NCBI GenBank assembly: GCA_026004455.1
Contig: BPJE01000001.1
Coordinates: 248,001-312,000, forward strand
Direction: 5' to 3'
Length of the DNA: 64,000 bases
Source: Patescibacteria group bacterium
Lineage (GTDB): Bacteria; Patescibacteriota; Microgenomatia; UBA1406; GWC2-37-13
Positions 8,134-16,368 of this stretch are shown here, piece after piece. Position numbers and translations under genes: made by a program. The first letter of the stretch is position 1. Each line of letters starts with the position of its first letter. The notes beneath the pieces were generated by a model. The model saw only the letters and a list, made by a program, of their open reading frames with translations, had not been told where the DNA came from and searched no databases.

Positions 8134-8452
8134 AAAAATTATTTTTTTTCTTGTTTTAATTTTTTTTGTTTCCTCTCTTATTCCTAATATTTTAAATTAT
8201 AAAAACAAGATGGAGTTTTATAATCAAATAAAAAATGATTATGAAAAAGAAGTGAAAAAAAACATTGAGTTAAAAACAAAGATTGCTAAACAAAAAAGTG
8301 TTGATGAGGTTGAAAAAATCATAAGAAATAACTTGAATCTTACTAAACAAAATGAAGTGGTAGTGATTATTCCTTCACCAACAATTTTACCTTCACCAAC
8401 ACCAACAATAGTTTTAAAAAACTGGCAAAAATGGATAAGGGTATTTTTTTAA
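8120..8452 (+). CDS. FtsB/DivIC-like septum protein
   Basis: A 110-residue bitopic membrane protein: a short cytoplasmic start, one membrane helix (about residues 7-24), then a coiled coil (about 28-75) and a Pro/Ser/Thr-rich tail with repeated SPTPT/PSPT motifs. This architecture is that of the FtsB/DivIC/FtsL division proteins, which bridge septal peptidoglycan synthesis to the divisome. The coiled coil ends in VEKIIRNNLNLTKQNEVVV, the usual FtsB-type segment after the heptads. It is translationally coupled to the yqeY-like gene. Confidence 0.65.
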   Translation: MSKIKKIIFFLVLIFFVSSLIPNILNYKNKMEFYNQIKNDYEKEVKKNIELKTKIAKQKSVDEVEKIIRNNLNLTKQNEVVVIIPSPTILPSPTPTIVLKNWQKWIRVFF

Positions 8453-8459
8453 AAATTAG

Positions 8460-8530
8460 TTACGGGGCCGGGAGTCGAACCACGGTCTAGGAGATTATGA
8501 GCCTCCTGTGCAGCCGTACACTACCCCGTA
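8460..8530 (-). tRNA. tRNA-Met (CAT)
   Basis: On the minus strand, acceptor TACGGGG pairs with CCCCGTA, the anticodon arm is GGAGG-CTCATAA-TCTCC, and the discriminator is A with no encoded CCA. The first acceptor pair is T-A, which argues against an initiator tRNA; an elongator Met or a CAT-type Ile tRNA remains possible. The T arm (CGTGG/CCCGG around TTCGACT) has two mismatched pairs and the D loop is short, which is unusual. Confidence 0.85.
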
Positions 8531-8554
8531 TATATTTATATTATAATATAAATT

Positions 8555-9487
8555 ATGAAAAATTTCACCCTTTCAATCATAGTTCCTGTGTATAATGAAG
8601 AAAAAAATATTGATCCATTTTTAAATCGAATTCTTGAGGTGATTAAAAAATATCAATATGAGATTATTTTTGTTAATGATGGATCAACTGATAGAACTGA
8701 AGAAGTTATAAAAACTTATTGCCAAAAAAATAAAAATATAAAACTAATTTCTTTTACTCGCAATTTTGGCCATCAGATGGCGCTTTTTGCTGGGTATAAG
8801 TTTTCAAAAGGAGAGGCAGTGGTTTCAATTGATGCTGATTTACAAGATCCGCCAGAGTTAATTGATGAGATGATAGAAAAATGGTTTAAGGGTAAAAAAA
8901 TTGTTTATGCTAAAAGACAACAAAGACAAGGAGAAAGTTTTTTTAAATTGATAACTGCTAGGATTTTTTATAAGCTAATTAATTTTTTGTCTGATGTGCC
9001 AATTCCTCAAGAGGTTGGTGATTTTCGTCTTCTTGATAAAGAGGTTGTTGATTATTTAAATAATTTACAGGAAAAACCAGAGTTTTTGCGAGGTCTTGTG
9101 GCTTGGCCAGGATTTGAAACTGATTATATCTATTTTAAAAGAGATAAAAGATTTTCTGGAAAAACTCATTATTCACTCTCAAAAATGATTAATTTAGCTT
9201 TAAATGGAATTACTTCTTTTTCTATTAAACCGCTTCGATTATCAACTTATTTTGGATTTTTAGTTTCTTTATTAGCAATTTTAATTGTTGTTTTTAAATC
9301 TGTTCAACATTTTGTTTTTCATCAAGGCGATTGGTTACCTGGTTGGGCATCACTTTTTTTCTCAATTGTTTTTTTAGGTGGAGTGCAATTGATTATGATT
9401 GGAATTATTGGTGAGTATTTGGGTAAAATATTTAAAGAAATTCAAAATCGACCAAATTTTTTAATTAAAGAAAAAATCAATTTATAA
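8555..9487 (+). CDS. Family 2 glycosyltransferase, DPM1/GtrB-like
   Basis: A 310-residue membrane-bound glycosyltransferase that would load a sugar from a nucleotide donor onto a polyprenyl phosphate at the inner membrane face. The GT-A fold starts with SIIVPVYNEEKNID; the metal-binding Asp-Ala-Asp is at 93-95 in IDADLQDPPE, and QEVGDFRLLD follows near 151. Two membrane helices close the protein (about 232-255 and 268-292), as in GtrB and bacterial DPM1 homologues. The next small membrane gene starts 6 bases after the stop and is probably co-transcribed. Confidence 0.88.
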   Translation: MKNFTLSIIVPVYNEEKNIDPFLNRILEVIKKYQYEIIFVNDGSTDRTEEVIKTYCQKNKNIKLISFTRNFGHQMALFAGYKFSKGEAVVSIDADLQDPPELIDEMIEKWFKGKKIVYAKRQQRQGESFFKLITARIFYKLINFLSDVPIPQEVGDFRLLDKEVVDYLNNLQEKPEFLRGLVAWPGFETDYIYFKRDKRFSGKTHYSLSKMINLALNGITSFSIKPLRLSTYFGFLVSLLAILIVVFKSVQHFVFHQGDWLPGWASLFFSIVFLGGVQLIMIGIIGEYLGKIFKEIQNRPNFLIKEKINL

Positions 9488-9492
9488 AAATT

Positions 9493-9642
9493 ATGAAAAA
9501 TTTAGGTTTAATTTTAATTGTTATTGGTTTAGCACTTTTAATTTTTGTTTTTATTAACTTTTTAAAGGAAAAAAATAAAATTGCTTCGCCAATACCAGAG
9601 GCTGAGGGAGTGAAAGTAATTTTTATTACTCCAACAAAGTGA
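9493..9642 (+). CDS. Small single-pass membrane protein (49 aa)
   Basis: An ATG six bases after the glycosyltransferase stop opens a 49-codon frame ending in TGA. The product has one membrane helix (about residues 4-24) and a short polar tail with SPIPEAEGVKVIF. Spacing and composition suggest a real co-transcribed gene. It has no recognisable family and could be a small partner of the glycosyltransferase. Confidence 0.55.
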   Translation: MKNLGLILIVIGLALLIFVFINFLKEKNKIASPIPEAEGVKVIFITPTK

Positions 9643-9660
9643 TTATTAATATACAATAAT

Positions 9661-9996
9661 TTATTGTTCTAAATTAAACCTAAATATTTTTCCTTCTCCT
9701 CCTAAAAATAAAATATCAATTATATTTAAGATCAGATAAGCAGAGACAAAAAGAATAAAACCAATTAAAGCATAACGAATTGTGCCTTGAGCTTTTTTTA
9801 CCTTTTCTGCATTACCAAATGAGGTTAAGTATTGAAAAGCGCCGTAGACAAACATAATAAACAAAATTAGGATAATAAAAGCAGTTGACATATTTAAAAT
9901 ATTACCAAAGACTATTTCTAAACAAGAAAGTGTTGGCACATCATCAACCATACATTTGTCCCATGACGTAGTAATATTTTGAGCAAGTACTGGCAT
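9661..9996 (-). CDS. TrbC/VirB2 pilin-like membrane protein
   Basis: A 111-residue protein with two membrane helices (about 35-57 and 75-98) joined by the basic loop TSFGNAEKVKKAQGTIRYA. This layout is that of VirB2/TrbC-type pilins and the many pilin-like small proteins of Patescibacteria. An N-terminal cleavable segment ending in VLAQN may precede the mature protein, which has a Cys pair (DKCM...LSCL) near the start. Its upstream neighbour on the same strand, 6 bases away, has the same architecture, so the two probably form one transcription unit. A role in a surface filament or secretion channel is inference. Confidence 0.65.
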   Translation of the reverse strand: MPVLAQNITTSWDKCMVDDVPTLSCLEIVFGNILNMSTAFIILILFIMFVYGAFQYLTSFGNAEKVKKAQGTIRYALIGFILFVSAYLILNIIDILFLGGEGKIFRFNLEQ

Positions 9997-10002
9997 TTTT
10001 TA

Positions 10003-10371
10003 TTATTGAATTAATTTTGGGAAAACAATTGGTCGAGAGATACCAAGACCCATATTTAAAATTTGCTCCATCACAGTAACCACTGCTAATACGGCAAAAA
10101 TTAAGATTAAACCAACCAAAGCAGCTTGAATTTTTTGTCTAGCTTTATCAACATTTTCTTTATTTCCACCAGATGTTATCCATTCAAAAGCGCCAAGAAG
10201 AAGATATAGTAGAGCTACCAATCCAGCAACCACAAAAAACATTCTAATTAAAAAAGTTAATACTTGATCAAAACTAGGAATCCTAAAACCTAAGGCGACT
10301 TTTGAAATAGGAACATCGCCTACAGATGAAGCTTGTGCTAAAATAACAGAGTTTAAAAGTGTGTTTAACAT
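10003..10371 (-). CDS. TrbC/VirB2 pilin-like membrane protein
   Basis: A 122-residue paralogue of the following gene. It has a hydrophobic start ending in VILAQA (possible signal cleavage) and two membrane helices (about 42-62 and 82-106). The connecting loop ITSGGNKENVDKARQKIQAA is the conserved G-N-x-E-x-V-x-K-A motif of this family. It is first in a two-gene unit read leftward. Patescibacteria commonly carry such tandem genes; whether they form pili is unproven here. Confidence 0.65.
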   Translation of the reverse strand: MLNTLLNSVILAQASSVGDVPISKVALGFRIPSFDQVLTFLIRMFFVVAGLVALLYLLLGAFEWITSGGNKENVDKARQKIQAALVGLILIFAVLAVVTVMEQILNMGLGISRPIVFPKLIQ

Positions 10372-10456
10372 ATAAAAAAATAATATATAAATATTTTCTC
10401 TTTGTCAAGTTCTATTTTTATTTATCTTAACCAACAAAAATATATCAAACAATATC

Positions 10457-11409
10457 ATGGATAATTTTGAAATGAATAAATTATCACAAATAGCTTTTAC
10501 TTGGGGGGTTATATAAAAACAACACGTCTATTATGGCTATTTCAAAAACATTAAAAGTTCATAGGGAAACAATTGAAATTTGGATTTCAAGAATTAAACA
10601 TAATTTTCTTGTTGTAGTAAAGGATTTATTGATTTATTAATGAATACATTAATACCAAAAAAGATAAAAGAAAGAAAAAAAGAAAAGTTGATGGACTATT
10701 AAAAGCAAGAATATTTAGAATAAGAGAAGAAAATAAAGGTTGCTGTGGGGTTAAAATTAAAAAATATTTAACCGATGAAACTGGTTTAAGCCCTGGAGTA
10801 ACAACAATTTATAGAATATTAAAAGAAAAATATCAATTAAGAAATAGGTGGAGGAAAAATCAACCACGAGGAATAGTTCCCAAAGCAAATTATCCTCGAC
10901 AAGTAATACAAATGGATAGTGTTGATTTTGGAAGCATATTTACTTTTACTGCTATTGATATCTTTTCAAAAGAAATTTCTGCCAAACTTTATTTATCTTT
11001 AACAAGTTATCAAGTATAAGATTTTTTAAATTATAATTTTAACACAAGATTTAATCATGTAGAACTTTTACAAACTGATGGAGGTTTAGAATTTAAAAAC
11101 AACTTTAAAAGAAAAGTTTATCTTTATGCAACTAGATTTAGAATATCTCGTCCATACCGAAAAAATGAACAAGCTTTTATTGAAAGTTTTAACAGAACTT
11201 TAAGAAAAGAATATTTAGGCTGGAGTAAATACTCAAAATCAGAATTACCAATATTAGAAAAAGAACTTAATCAATATTTAGTATACTACCATGAAAAAAG
11301 AGCTCATTTAAGCTTAAACATGATGACACCAAATGAATTTATTAAAAATTATCAATTAATTGGATATTTAATGGAAAAGATTGCTGAATTTTTTTTATTC
11401 CCAAACTAA
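10457..11409 (+). pseudogene. Decayed DDE transposase (integrase-core, IS481/IS3-like)
   Basis: Joining frames gives a transposase with a helix-turn-helix start (ISKTLKVHRETIEIWI), a linker (TGLSPGVTTIYRILKEKYQL) and an integrase core. All three catalytic positions are readable: VIQMDSVDFG (first Asp), LLQTDGGLEF (second Asp) and NEQAFIESFNRTL (Glu). The C-terminal YHEKRAHLSLNMMTP is typical. The gene is broken by a frameshift at the G run near 10505, at least one more shift between 10620 and 10690, and an in-frame TAA at 11017-11019. Terminal inverted repeats were not identified. Its end overlaps the end of the frameshifted GAF-ANTAR gene. Confidence 0.85.
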
Positions 11410-11974
11410 AATTATTGCTTCAGCTATTTCTTTTAAAGTTTTTCGTTTTCTCATTGCTTCATTTATTATTTGTTTGTAAGCATAATTTTCGCTTAACTTT
11501 TCTTTTTCCATTAAAATTCCTTTGGCTTTTTCAATTATTTTTCTTTCCTCAAGTTTATTTTTAAAAAAATTTATCTGTCTTTCAAGATAAACTTTTCTAA
11601 AAGCAGAAGTAATAATTTTGACAATTGTTTGCAATGTTTTTACTGTTGTTTTATCAAACTGATAAGGGTTTTTGTTTTGTAAATTAATTACCCCTATCAC
11701 TTCCTTTTCATCATAAATCGGGATTGATAAAAAAAGCTTCATATTTATCCTAAAGATTTTTATGAGGAATTCTTGAACCAATTAAAATGAGTTTATTTTT
11801 ATCTTTATCGTAAAAATATATTAAACATGAATCAACTTCAATAACTTGATCAATAATTTTAATTAATTTTTTTAAAAAAGAATCAAAAGTAAGTTTATTG
11901 GAAACAATTATTTTAAAAAGCAAATCAATAATTTTAGCCAATTTATTATTAATTTTCATTGAAATAAATACCAA
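11395..11974 (-). pseudogene. GAF-ANTAR regulator interrupted by a frameshift
   Basis: Two adjacent frames together encode one protein. The first (from 11974) has the N-terminal half of a GAF sensor domain ending SRIPHKNL and stop. The second (to 11395) resumes with NMKLFLSIPIYDEKEVIGVINLQNK and then an ANTAR RNA-binding domain (IEKAKGILMEKEKLSENYAYK). ANTAR proteins act as transcription antiterminators. The break is at an AAAAA run near 11756-11760, a one-base shift. It abuts the dehydrogenase gene (11975), suggesting one former operon. It is probably inactive unless the shift is programmed or a sequencing error. Confidence 0.75.
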
Positions 11975-12967
11975 TTATACTAAATTTTTCGAAGCATTAT
12001 TCAAAAAAGCCTTAATATTTTCAATGGTTGTTTTTGTTATTCTTTCTAATGCCTCTTTAGTATTAAAGGCGTTATGGGGAGTAATAATTACTTTTGGGTG
12101 ATTAACTAAAACATGATCTAAAACTAAAGTTTTTAAATCAATATCTTTTTTATATGATGAAGTCATCACCTCAATCTCATCCATGATCTCTTTTTCTCCT
12201 TCCAAAACATCCAATCCAATACCAGCCAAAATCCCTTTTTCTAAAGCTAAAACCAAAGCTTCAGTCTCAACTAATCCTCCTCTGGCAGTATTAATTAAAA
12301 AACTACCCTTTTTAAAAAGCTCAATATTTTGCTTGTTAATAAGATGATGAGTCTCTTTTGTATAAGGAAGATGAAGAGAGACAACATCACTTTTCTTAAG
12401 TAAAGTTTCCAAATCAACATAAAAAAAACCTAAACTTTTTGCCAACTCTTCTTTTTTTGTTCGATTAAAAGCTAAAACATTCATTCCAAAACCTTTGGCA
12501 ATTTTAATCACCTCAATCCCAATTTTTCCTGTCCCGATAACACCAATAGTTTTTCCAAAAAGATCAACGCCACGAATATTTTCATGATTAAAATCAAAGA
12601 TTTTTCCTTGATTGATTGATTGGTAAATTTTTCTTGTCAATGTTAAAATAAGAGCAAAAGTATGTTCAGCCACAGTTCGCGAACCATATTCTGGAACATT
12701 TGCCACTAAAACTTTTTTTCCTCGACAATACTCAACATCAATATGATCAAAACCAGTTGATCGAGTAGCAATAAACTTTAAATTAGGTAAATTATCAATG
12801 ACTTCTTTTGTAACTTGTGAATAAACAAAAGTAGAAATAACCTCAGCATCAGAAAAATTTTTTACATTATCAATCGTTAGCTTTTCCTCAATCAACAACG
12901 CCTCAGGAAAACTTTCTCTCAACAAATCTCTCTCCCAACTAGCAACTTCAAAAAATAAAATTTTCAT
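11975..12967 (-). CDS. D-2-hydroxyacid dehydrogenase (D-lactate dehydrogenase type)
   Basis: A 330-residue NAD-dependent enzyme that interconverts 2-keto acids and D-2-hydroxyacids; D-lactate from pyruvate is the likely reaction in a fermenter. The Rossmann motif IGVIGTGKIG is at about 141-150. The catalytic triad is suggested by Arg in NTARGGLVET (near 236), a Glu in LDVLEGEKE (near 260) and His in ITPHNAF (near 297). The N-terminal substrate domain has ATRSTGFDHID near 67. Length and order are those of LdhA-like enzymes. The GAF-ANTAR reading frame begins immediately after its stop. Confidence 0.88.
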   Translation of the reverse strand: MKILFFEVASWERDLLRESFPEALLIEEKLTIDNVKNFSDAEVISTFVYSQVTKEVIDNLPNLKFIATRSTGFDHIDVEYCRGKKVLVANVPEYGSRTVAEHTFALILTLTRKIYQSINQGKIFDFNHENIRGVDLFGKTIGVIGTGKIGIEVIKIAKGFGMNVLAFNRTKKEELAKSLGFFYVDLETLLKKSDVVSLHLPYTKETHHLINKQNIELFKKGSFLINTARGGLVETEALVLALEKGILAGIGLDVLEGEKEIMDEIEVMTSSYKKDIDLKTLVLDHVLVNHPKVIITPHNAFNTKEALERITKTTIENIKAFLNNASKNLV

Positions 12968-12984
12968 ATTTTAATTATAATCTA

Positions 12985-13130
12985 AATAAGTTAAAAATCC
13001 AACCAATTAAGATTATTCCCAAAGCTACTACTGAGAAAAAACTAATCAAAAGTTTTGTCTTCATTGCTTTTTTAAATTCATTACCTAAAGTAAAGCGAGA
13101 CTAAATGTGGCTATCCAAAAAATAGTTGAT
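12985..13130 (-). pseudogene. Truncated permease remnant (copy A)
   Basis: This stretch is highly similar, base for base, to 14720-14860, the C-terminal part of a permease pseudogene. Both share CTACTGAGAAAAAACTAATC and AAAAGTTTTGTnTTCATTGC. Copy A has no open frame and fades out in the region that reads TGTTGCCATCAT in the other copy. The two remnants are in the same orientation and bracket the 481-residue gene. Confidence 0.75.
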
Positions 13131-13187
13131 TAATAAATTGATTAATTATTATTTAAAAAAAATCTTATAGTATGATAAAATATAAAC

Positions 13188-14633
13188 ATGAGAGAACCAT
13201 TAAATCTTATTATAGACCAACTAAATTTACTTAATTTTAATTTTCCAAGAGATAAGGAAGGAAATATATTATGTCCTATATTAAACATACCCCCTAATCA
13301 ACCACGAAAAGATTCTAATCCTAATTTTATCGAAGGAATAATCGAAGAAGCAAAAAAATTAGGTTTCAATATTCTTAATAATCGTTATTTTTATTCTTGT
13401 ATCACTACTGCCGCCTCCCCTCATACACCGATAAAAATTAATGAAATGCCAGCTCATTTACTAGTTTGGTGGTGGGGAGAAAATAATACAAGAATAGATT
13501 TTCTTGCTCTTTCAAAATTACCAACTAATGAAAAAAAAGAAATAATTGAAATTATTGCAATAAATACAACAATTGCTCTCAAAAAAATACTTGAAAATAT
13601 TGGTGAAGAAAATTTTCAAAATGTTGAAATTTATGGTCTAGTAGGTCATTCTACGCCTGATGCAAGAAAACAAACTGGTCTTTCTAGAGGAGCTCAAAGC
13701 GCTAAAGATGGTCATCTTAATATTGTTTATCACCCATATAGTCAATATCAAGACATGGTAAAATTAAAAACAATTACTCCGGAAGAACTTTTAAAACACA
13801 CAGGAATTATAGACACAATTATTATAAAACAATGGGGTAACTTTTTAAGTAATTTAGCAAGAAGAATCATTCAAGAAAAAGAAATAAATATTACTACTGA
13901 ATTAAAACATGGAAGCTCTCAAGACCAAGTTAGTTTTTATGAAGGAATAAAAATAAATTGTTATAAAGAACCTATTCCGCTTACAAAAGCTTTATATATA
14001 ATAAGTGAAATTGTTAATGTTTTTAATAATATTTATGAAATAATACAACAAGGATGTGAAAATTATTGGAAAAATATTCACAATCCTAACTCCAATCCGC
14101 AAGAATTAAAACATCAAATAATACAACAAATAATGCAACAAATAAATTCTCAAAATCTAAATGATAAAAAACAAATTGAAAGCATTGTTGATTTTGCTTT
14201 TTCATTTAAACCTACTTATGGACAAATATGTAATTTTCTTCAAGATAGCAGTTTAAATGATAAATCAAGAAAAGAATTAGAAAGATTAAAAACAAAGTAT
14301 GAGAAAAGAAGAAAAAAATTATCAGAAATGACAGAAAAAGAACTTGATCAATTAGTAAAAAAAATTTCTCATTATTATGATATTGATGAAATTATTGCTA
14401 AAAGTATACTTACTCTAATACAACATCAAATTGCTGATCCTTCAATGTCTTGGAAAAATATAGAGTTTACTTGGCCACCTCAATTATCATTAGCATATGC
14501 CATAGAAAATTATGATATAAAAAATGATGAAATAAAAGTAAGAAAAATTACTATAGCTTTTCGATTTATGAGTAATAAAGGAGTTTTTGAAGATATGGCT
14601 GGAGCAATTATAAAAAGAAATGAGGCATTATAA
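13188..14633 (+). CDS. Novel hypothetical protein (481 aa)
   Basis: A long intact protein, not recognised. It is soluble, with no signal or membrane segment. An alpha/beta-looking N-terminal half (about 1-240) contains a striking polar block: GLVGHSTPDARKQTGLSRG around residue 151, then AKDGHLNIVYHPY. The His, Asp and Arg residues there could form an active site. The C-terminal half (about 300-420) is Gln/Lys-rich and helical, including LERLKTKYEKRRKKLSEMTEKE written as a coiled coil. It lies between two remnants of the same permease, so it may have arrived with a duplication or insertion. Confidence 0.6.
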   Translation: MREPLNLIIDQLNLLNFNFPRDKEGNILCPILNIPPNQPRKDSNPNFIEGIIEEAKKLGFNILNNRYFYSCITTAASPHTPIKINEMPAHLLVWWWGENNTRIDFLALSKLPTNEKKEIIEIIAINTTIALKKILENIGEENFQNVEIYGLVGHSTPDARKQTGLSRGAQSAKDGHLNIVYHPYSQYQDMVKLKTITPEELLKHTGIIDTIIIKQWGNFLSNLARRIIQEKEINITTELKHGSSQDQVSFYEGIKINCYKEPIPLTKALYIISEIVNVFNNIYEIIQQGCENYWKNIHNPNSNPQELKHQIIQQIMQQINSQNLNDKKQIESIVDFAFSFKPTYGQICNFLQDSSLNDKSRKELERLKTKYEKRRKKLSEMTEKELDQLVKKISHYYDIDEIIAKSILTLIQHQIADPSMSWKNIEFTWPPQLSLAYAIENYDIKNDEIKVRKITIAFRFMSNKGVFEDMAGAIIKRNEAL

Positions 14634-14711
14634 AAATACTTTTTGATATTATTGACTACATTTTAAAAATAATCAATAAAAAAATCTCTTTTCTAAGTTA
14701 TAAATAACAAC

Positions 14712-15055
14712 TTAATAAACAAGATTAAAAAACCAACCAATTAAAATTATTCCTAAAGTTACTACTGAGAAAAAACTAATCAAAAGTTTTGTTTTCATTG
14801 CTTTTTTTAAAATCATTGCCTCAGGTAAAGAAAGACCAACTGTTGCCATCATAAAAGATAAGGCTGTACCAAAAGGTACGCCTTTGGAAACTAAAGCTTG
14901 CATAATAGGAATCACGCCAACTGTATTGAAATAAAAAGCAACTATTAAATAGTTACCATGAGTCATAAATAAAAAAATTAACAAATTCACTAAATGCTCC
15001 TGGTGTCAAATGAAAAACAAAAAAATTTAACCAATCAACCAATTTTTTAATTCGT
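14712..15055 (-). pseudogene. Frameshifted permease remnant, DUF318/ArsP-like (copy B)
   Basis: The frame ending at 14712 encodes the last third of a predicted permease: GVIPIMQALVSKGVPFGTAL, then LSLPEAMILKKAMKTKLLIS and a final membrane helix. Upstream, in a different frame, the same protein continues as LVDWLNFFVFHLTPGAFSEF followed by VNFFIYDS, which fits this family's middle. At least one frameshift near 14985 and loss of the N-terminus make it a pseudogene. Such permeases often sit with ArsR regulators and thioredoxin-like proteins; both occur, the second broken, near 23.1-23.7 kb. Confidence 0.7.
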
Positions 15056-15102
15056 TAAAAAATGTCAATAATTTTATCAATCAATTGAAGTTTTAAAAAG
15101 AA

Positions 15103-15620
15103 ATGAAAAAATATCTGGGAAAGAAATTATTTAACTTTTTCTCCTCTTCAAAAAGTAGTATCGATAATGGATTTTTTGACTCGCCAATGGTAAATCATGA
15201 TACAAAAATTACTGTTTTCAATGAACTTTTTTCACCCCAACGAAAACCAAAATTTATTGCTAGCTATAAATCAACTGATTGCTTATCAAGAGAAATTAGA
15301 AATTTTAGTATTGGAAACATTCTCCAGTGAGTAACTTTTTTCCTTATACTAATTATGATATTGTTGATGGTTTTCGAACAATGGGTTTGTTTGTTTCATA
15401 TAACTTAATTATTTTTAAAATTGCTTGTGATCTGAAAATAACTTTTGATTTTATTTTGCCCTCTGTTTTAGGCGTAAGTTAATTTTCCACGAATATCTAT
15501 TTATTGTGTCAAAAAAGTATAACTACACCTTAAAGGAATAACTTGGATTATTTTAAAGAACAAATTAGAAGATCATTTAGGACTTTTTTTAAAGATAAAA
15601 ATATTTCTTTAAGAATTTTT
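15103..15620 (+). pseudogene. Degraded ORF, possibly a transposase
   Basis: A 75-codon frame (15103-15330) encodes SPMVNHDTKITVFNELF and a Cys-containing YKSTDCLSREIRNFSIGN. After it, in another frame, comes SNFFPYTNYDIVDGFRTMG, and further on DYFKEQIRRSFRTFFKDKN. The pieces look like successive parts of one protein split by indels. The Asp-rich pattern and the graveyard setting suggest a transposase, but I cannot place it in a family. Confidence 0.35.
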
Positions 15621-15654
15621 TTAATTCTTTTATTTTTCCATTAATATAAATATA

Positions 15655-16368
15655 TTATAACCAATTAAAAGTAAATTGATAAATTTTTCTAAATTCTATT
15701 TTCATTACTTTTGTTTTTTTCCCAAAAAAATTTAAACAATCTTTTTCTAGAAATAAGCCATTAGCTGAAGATAAAATAAAAAAATCATCGGTTAAACCAT
15801 AATATAATTGATAGTAATCCTTAAATTCATTAGCTTCTGAATAAACATAAAGATTATTTCTAAAATACAATGCCATATTAAAACCAAAAATTTTTTTACT
15901 ATTTTTTTTAATTGTATCAACCGCTTTAAGAATCGCGCTTTTTAAATTAAAATCAATCTGATATTTTTCAATTAAAGATAAAATTTTTCGTGCTCCTACT
16001 TCTCCGTCGAGTTTAAAAGGAATTTTTACCTTACTTACCATTCCATTAAAAACATAAATAAAATTTTTAGTTAAAAAAGGTTGAGTAAAATCAAGACGTA
16101 GTTTTTGAGAAAAAAAACTAGCGCTTCGACTGTGTAAAAAAATTTTTTTTGCTCGAGTAGTAAATTTTATTTTTTTTATATCTTCCCAAATAGGTTGATT
16201 TGATTTTAAAAGATAATTCCTCTCTCCATTTTCATAAAAAATACCCCAACCATCTTTTTGTTCATCTCCCTCAGGGCTAGGATTTTCTAAACTCATCGAT
16301 GCAAATTTTTTTAATACTGGCATTACTGGAAAACTTTTATTTGAAAAAACAATAGCGAATCTACACAT
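15655..16368 (-). CDS. Class II glutamine-amidotransferase-like Ntn hydrolase, last gene of the LysW operon
   Basis: About 237 residues. The start is the ATG at 16368, giving MCRFAIVF with the catalytic Cys at position 2, freed by Met removal. This is the same opening as EgtC and Dug3 (MCR...). Family landmarks are DGWGIFYENG (near 40), HSRSAS (near 79) and FNGMV (near 109, the oxyanion Asn-Gly). Class II amidotransferase domains hydrolyse the gamma-amide of glutamine; EgtC and Dug3 hydrolyse other gamma-glutamyl bonds. The gene overlaps the end of lysJ by 8 bases and so is translationally coupled to it. No synthetase domain is attached. My inference is that it may release the product from LysW in place of LysK; an ammonia-supplying role is the alternative. 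Confidence 0.8.
   Translation of the reverse strand: MCRFAIVFSNKSFPVMPVLKKFASMSLENPSPEGDEQKDGWGIFYENGERNYLLKSNQPIWEDIKKIKFTTRAKKIFLHSRSASFFSQKLRLDFTQPFLTKNFIYVFNGMVSKVKIPFKLDGEVGARKILSLIEKYQIDFNLKSAILKAVDTIKKNSKKIFGFNMALYFRNNLYVYSEANEFKDYYQLYYGLTDDFFILSSANGLFLEKDCLNFFGKKTKVMKIEFRKIYQFTFNWL

Noticed and set aside
9661-10371. A complete type IV secretion system
   Set aside because: Only two pilin-like proteins are present; no VirB4, VirB6 or coupling ATPase gene is near.
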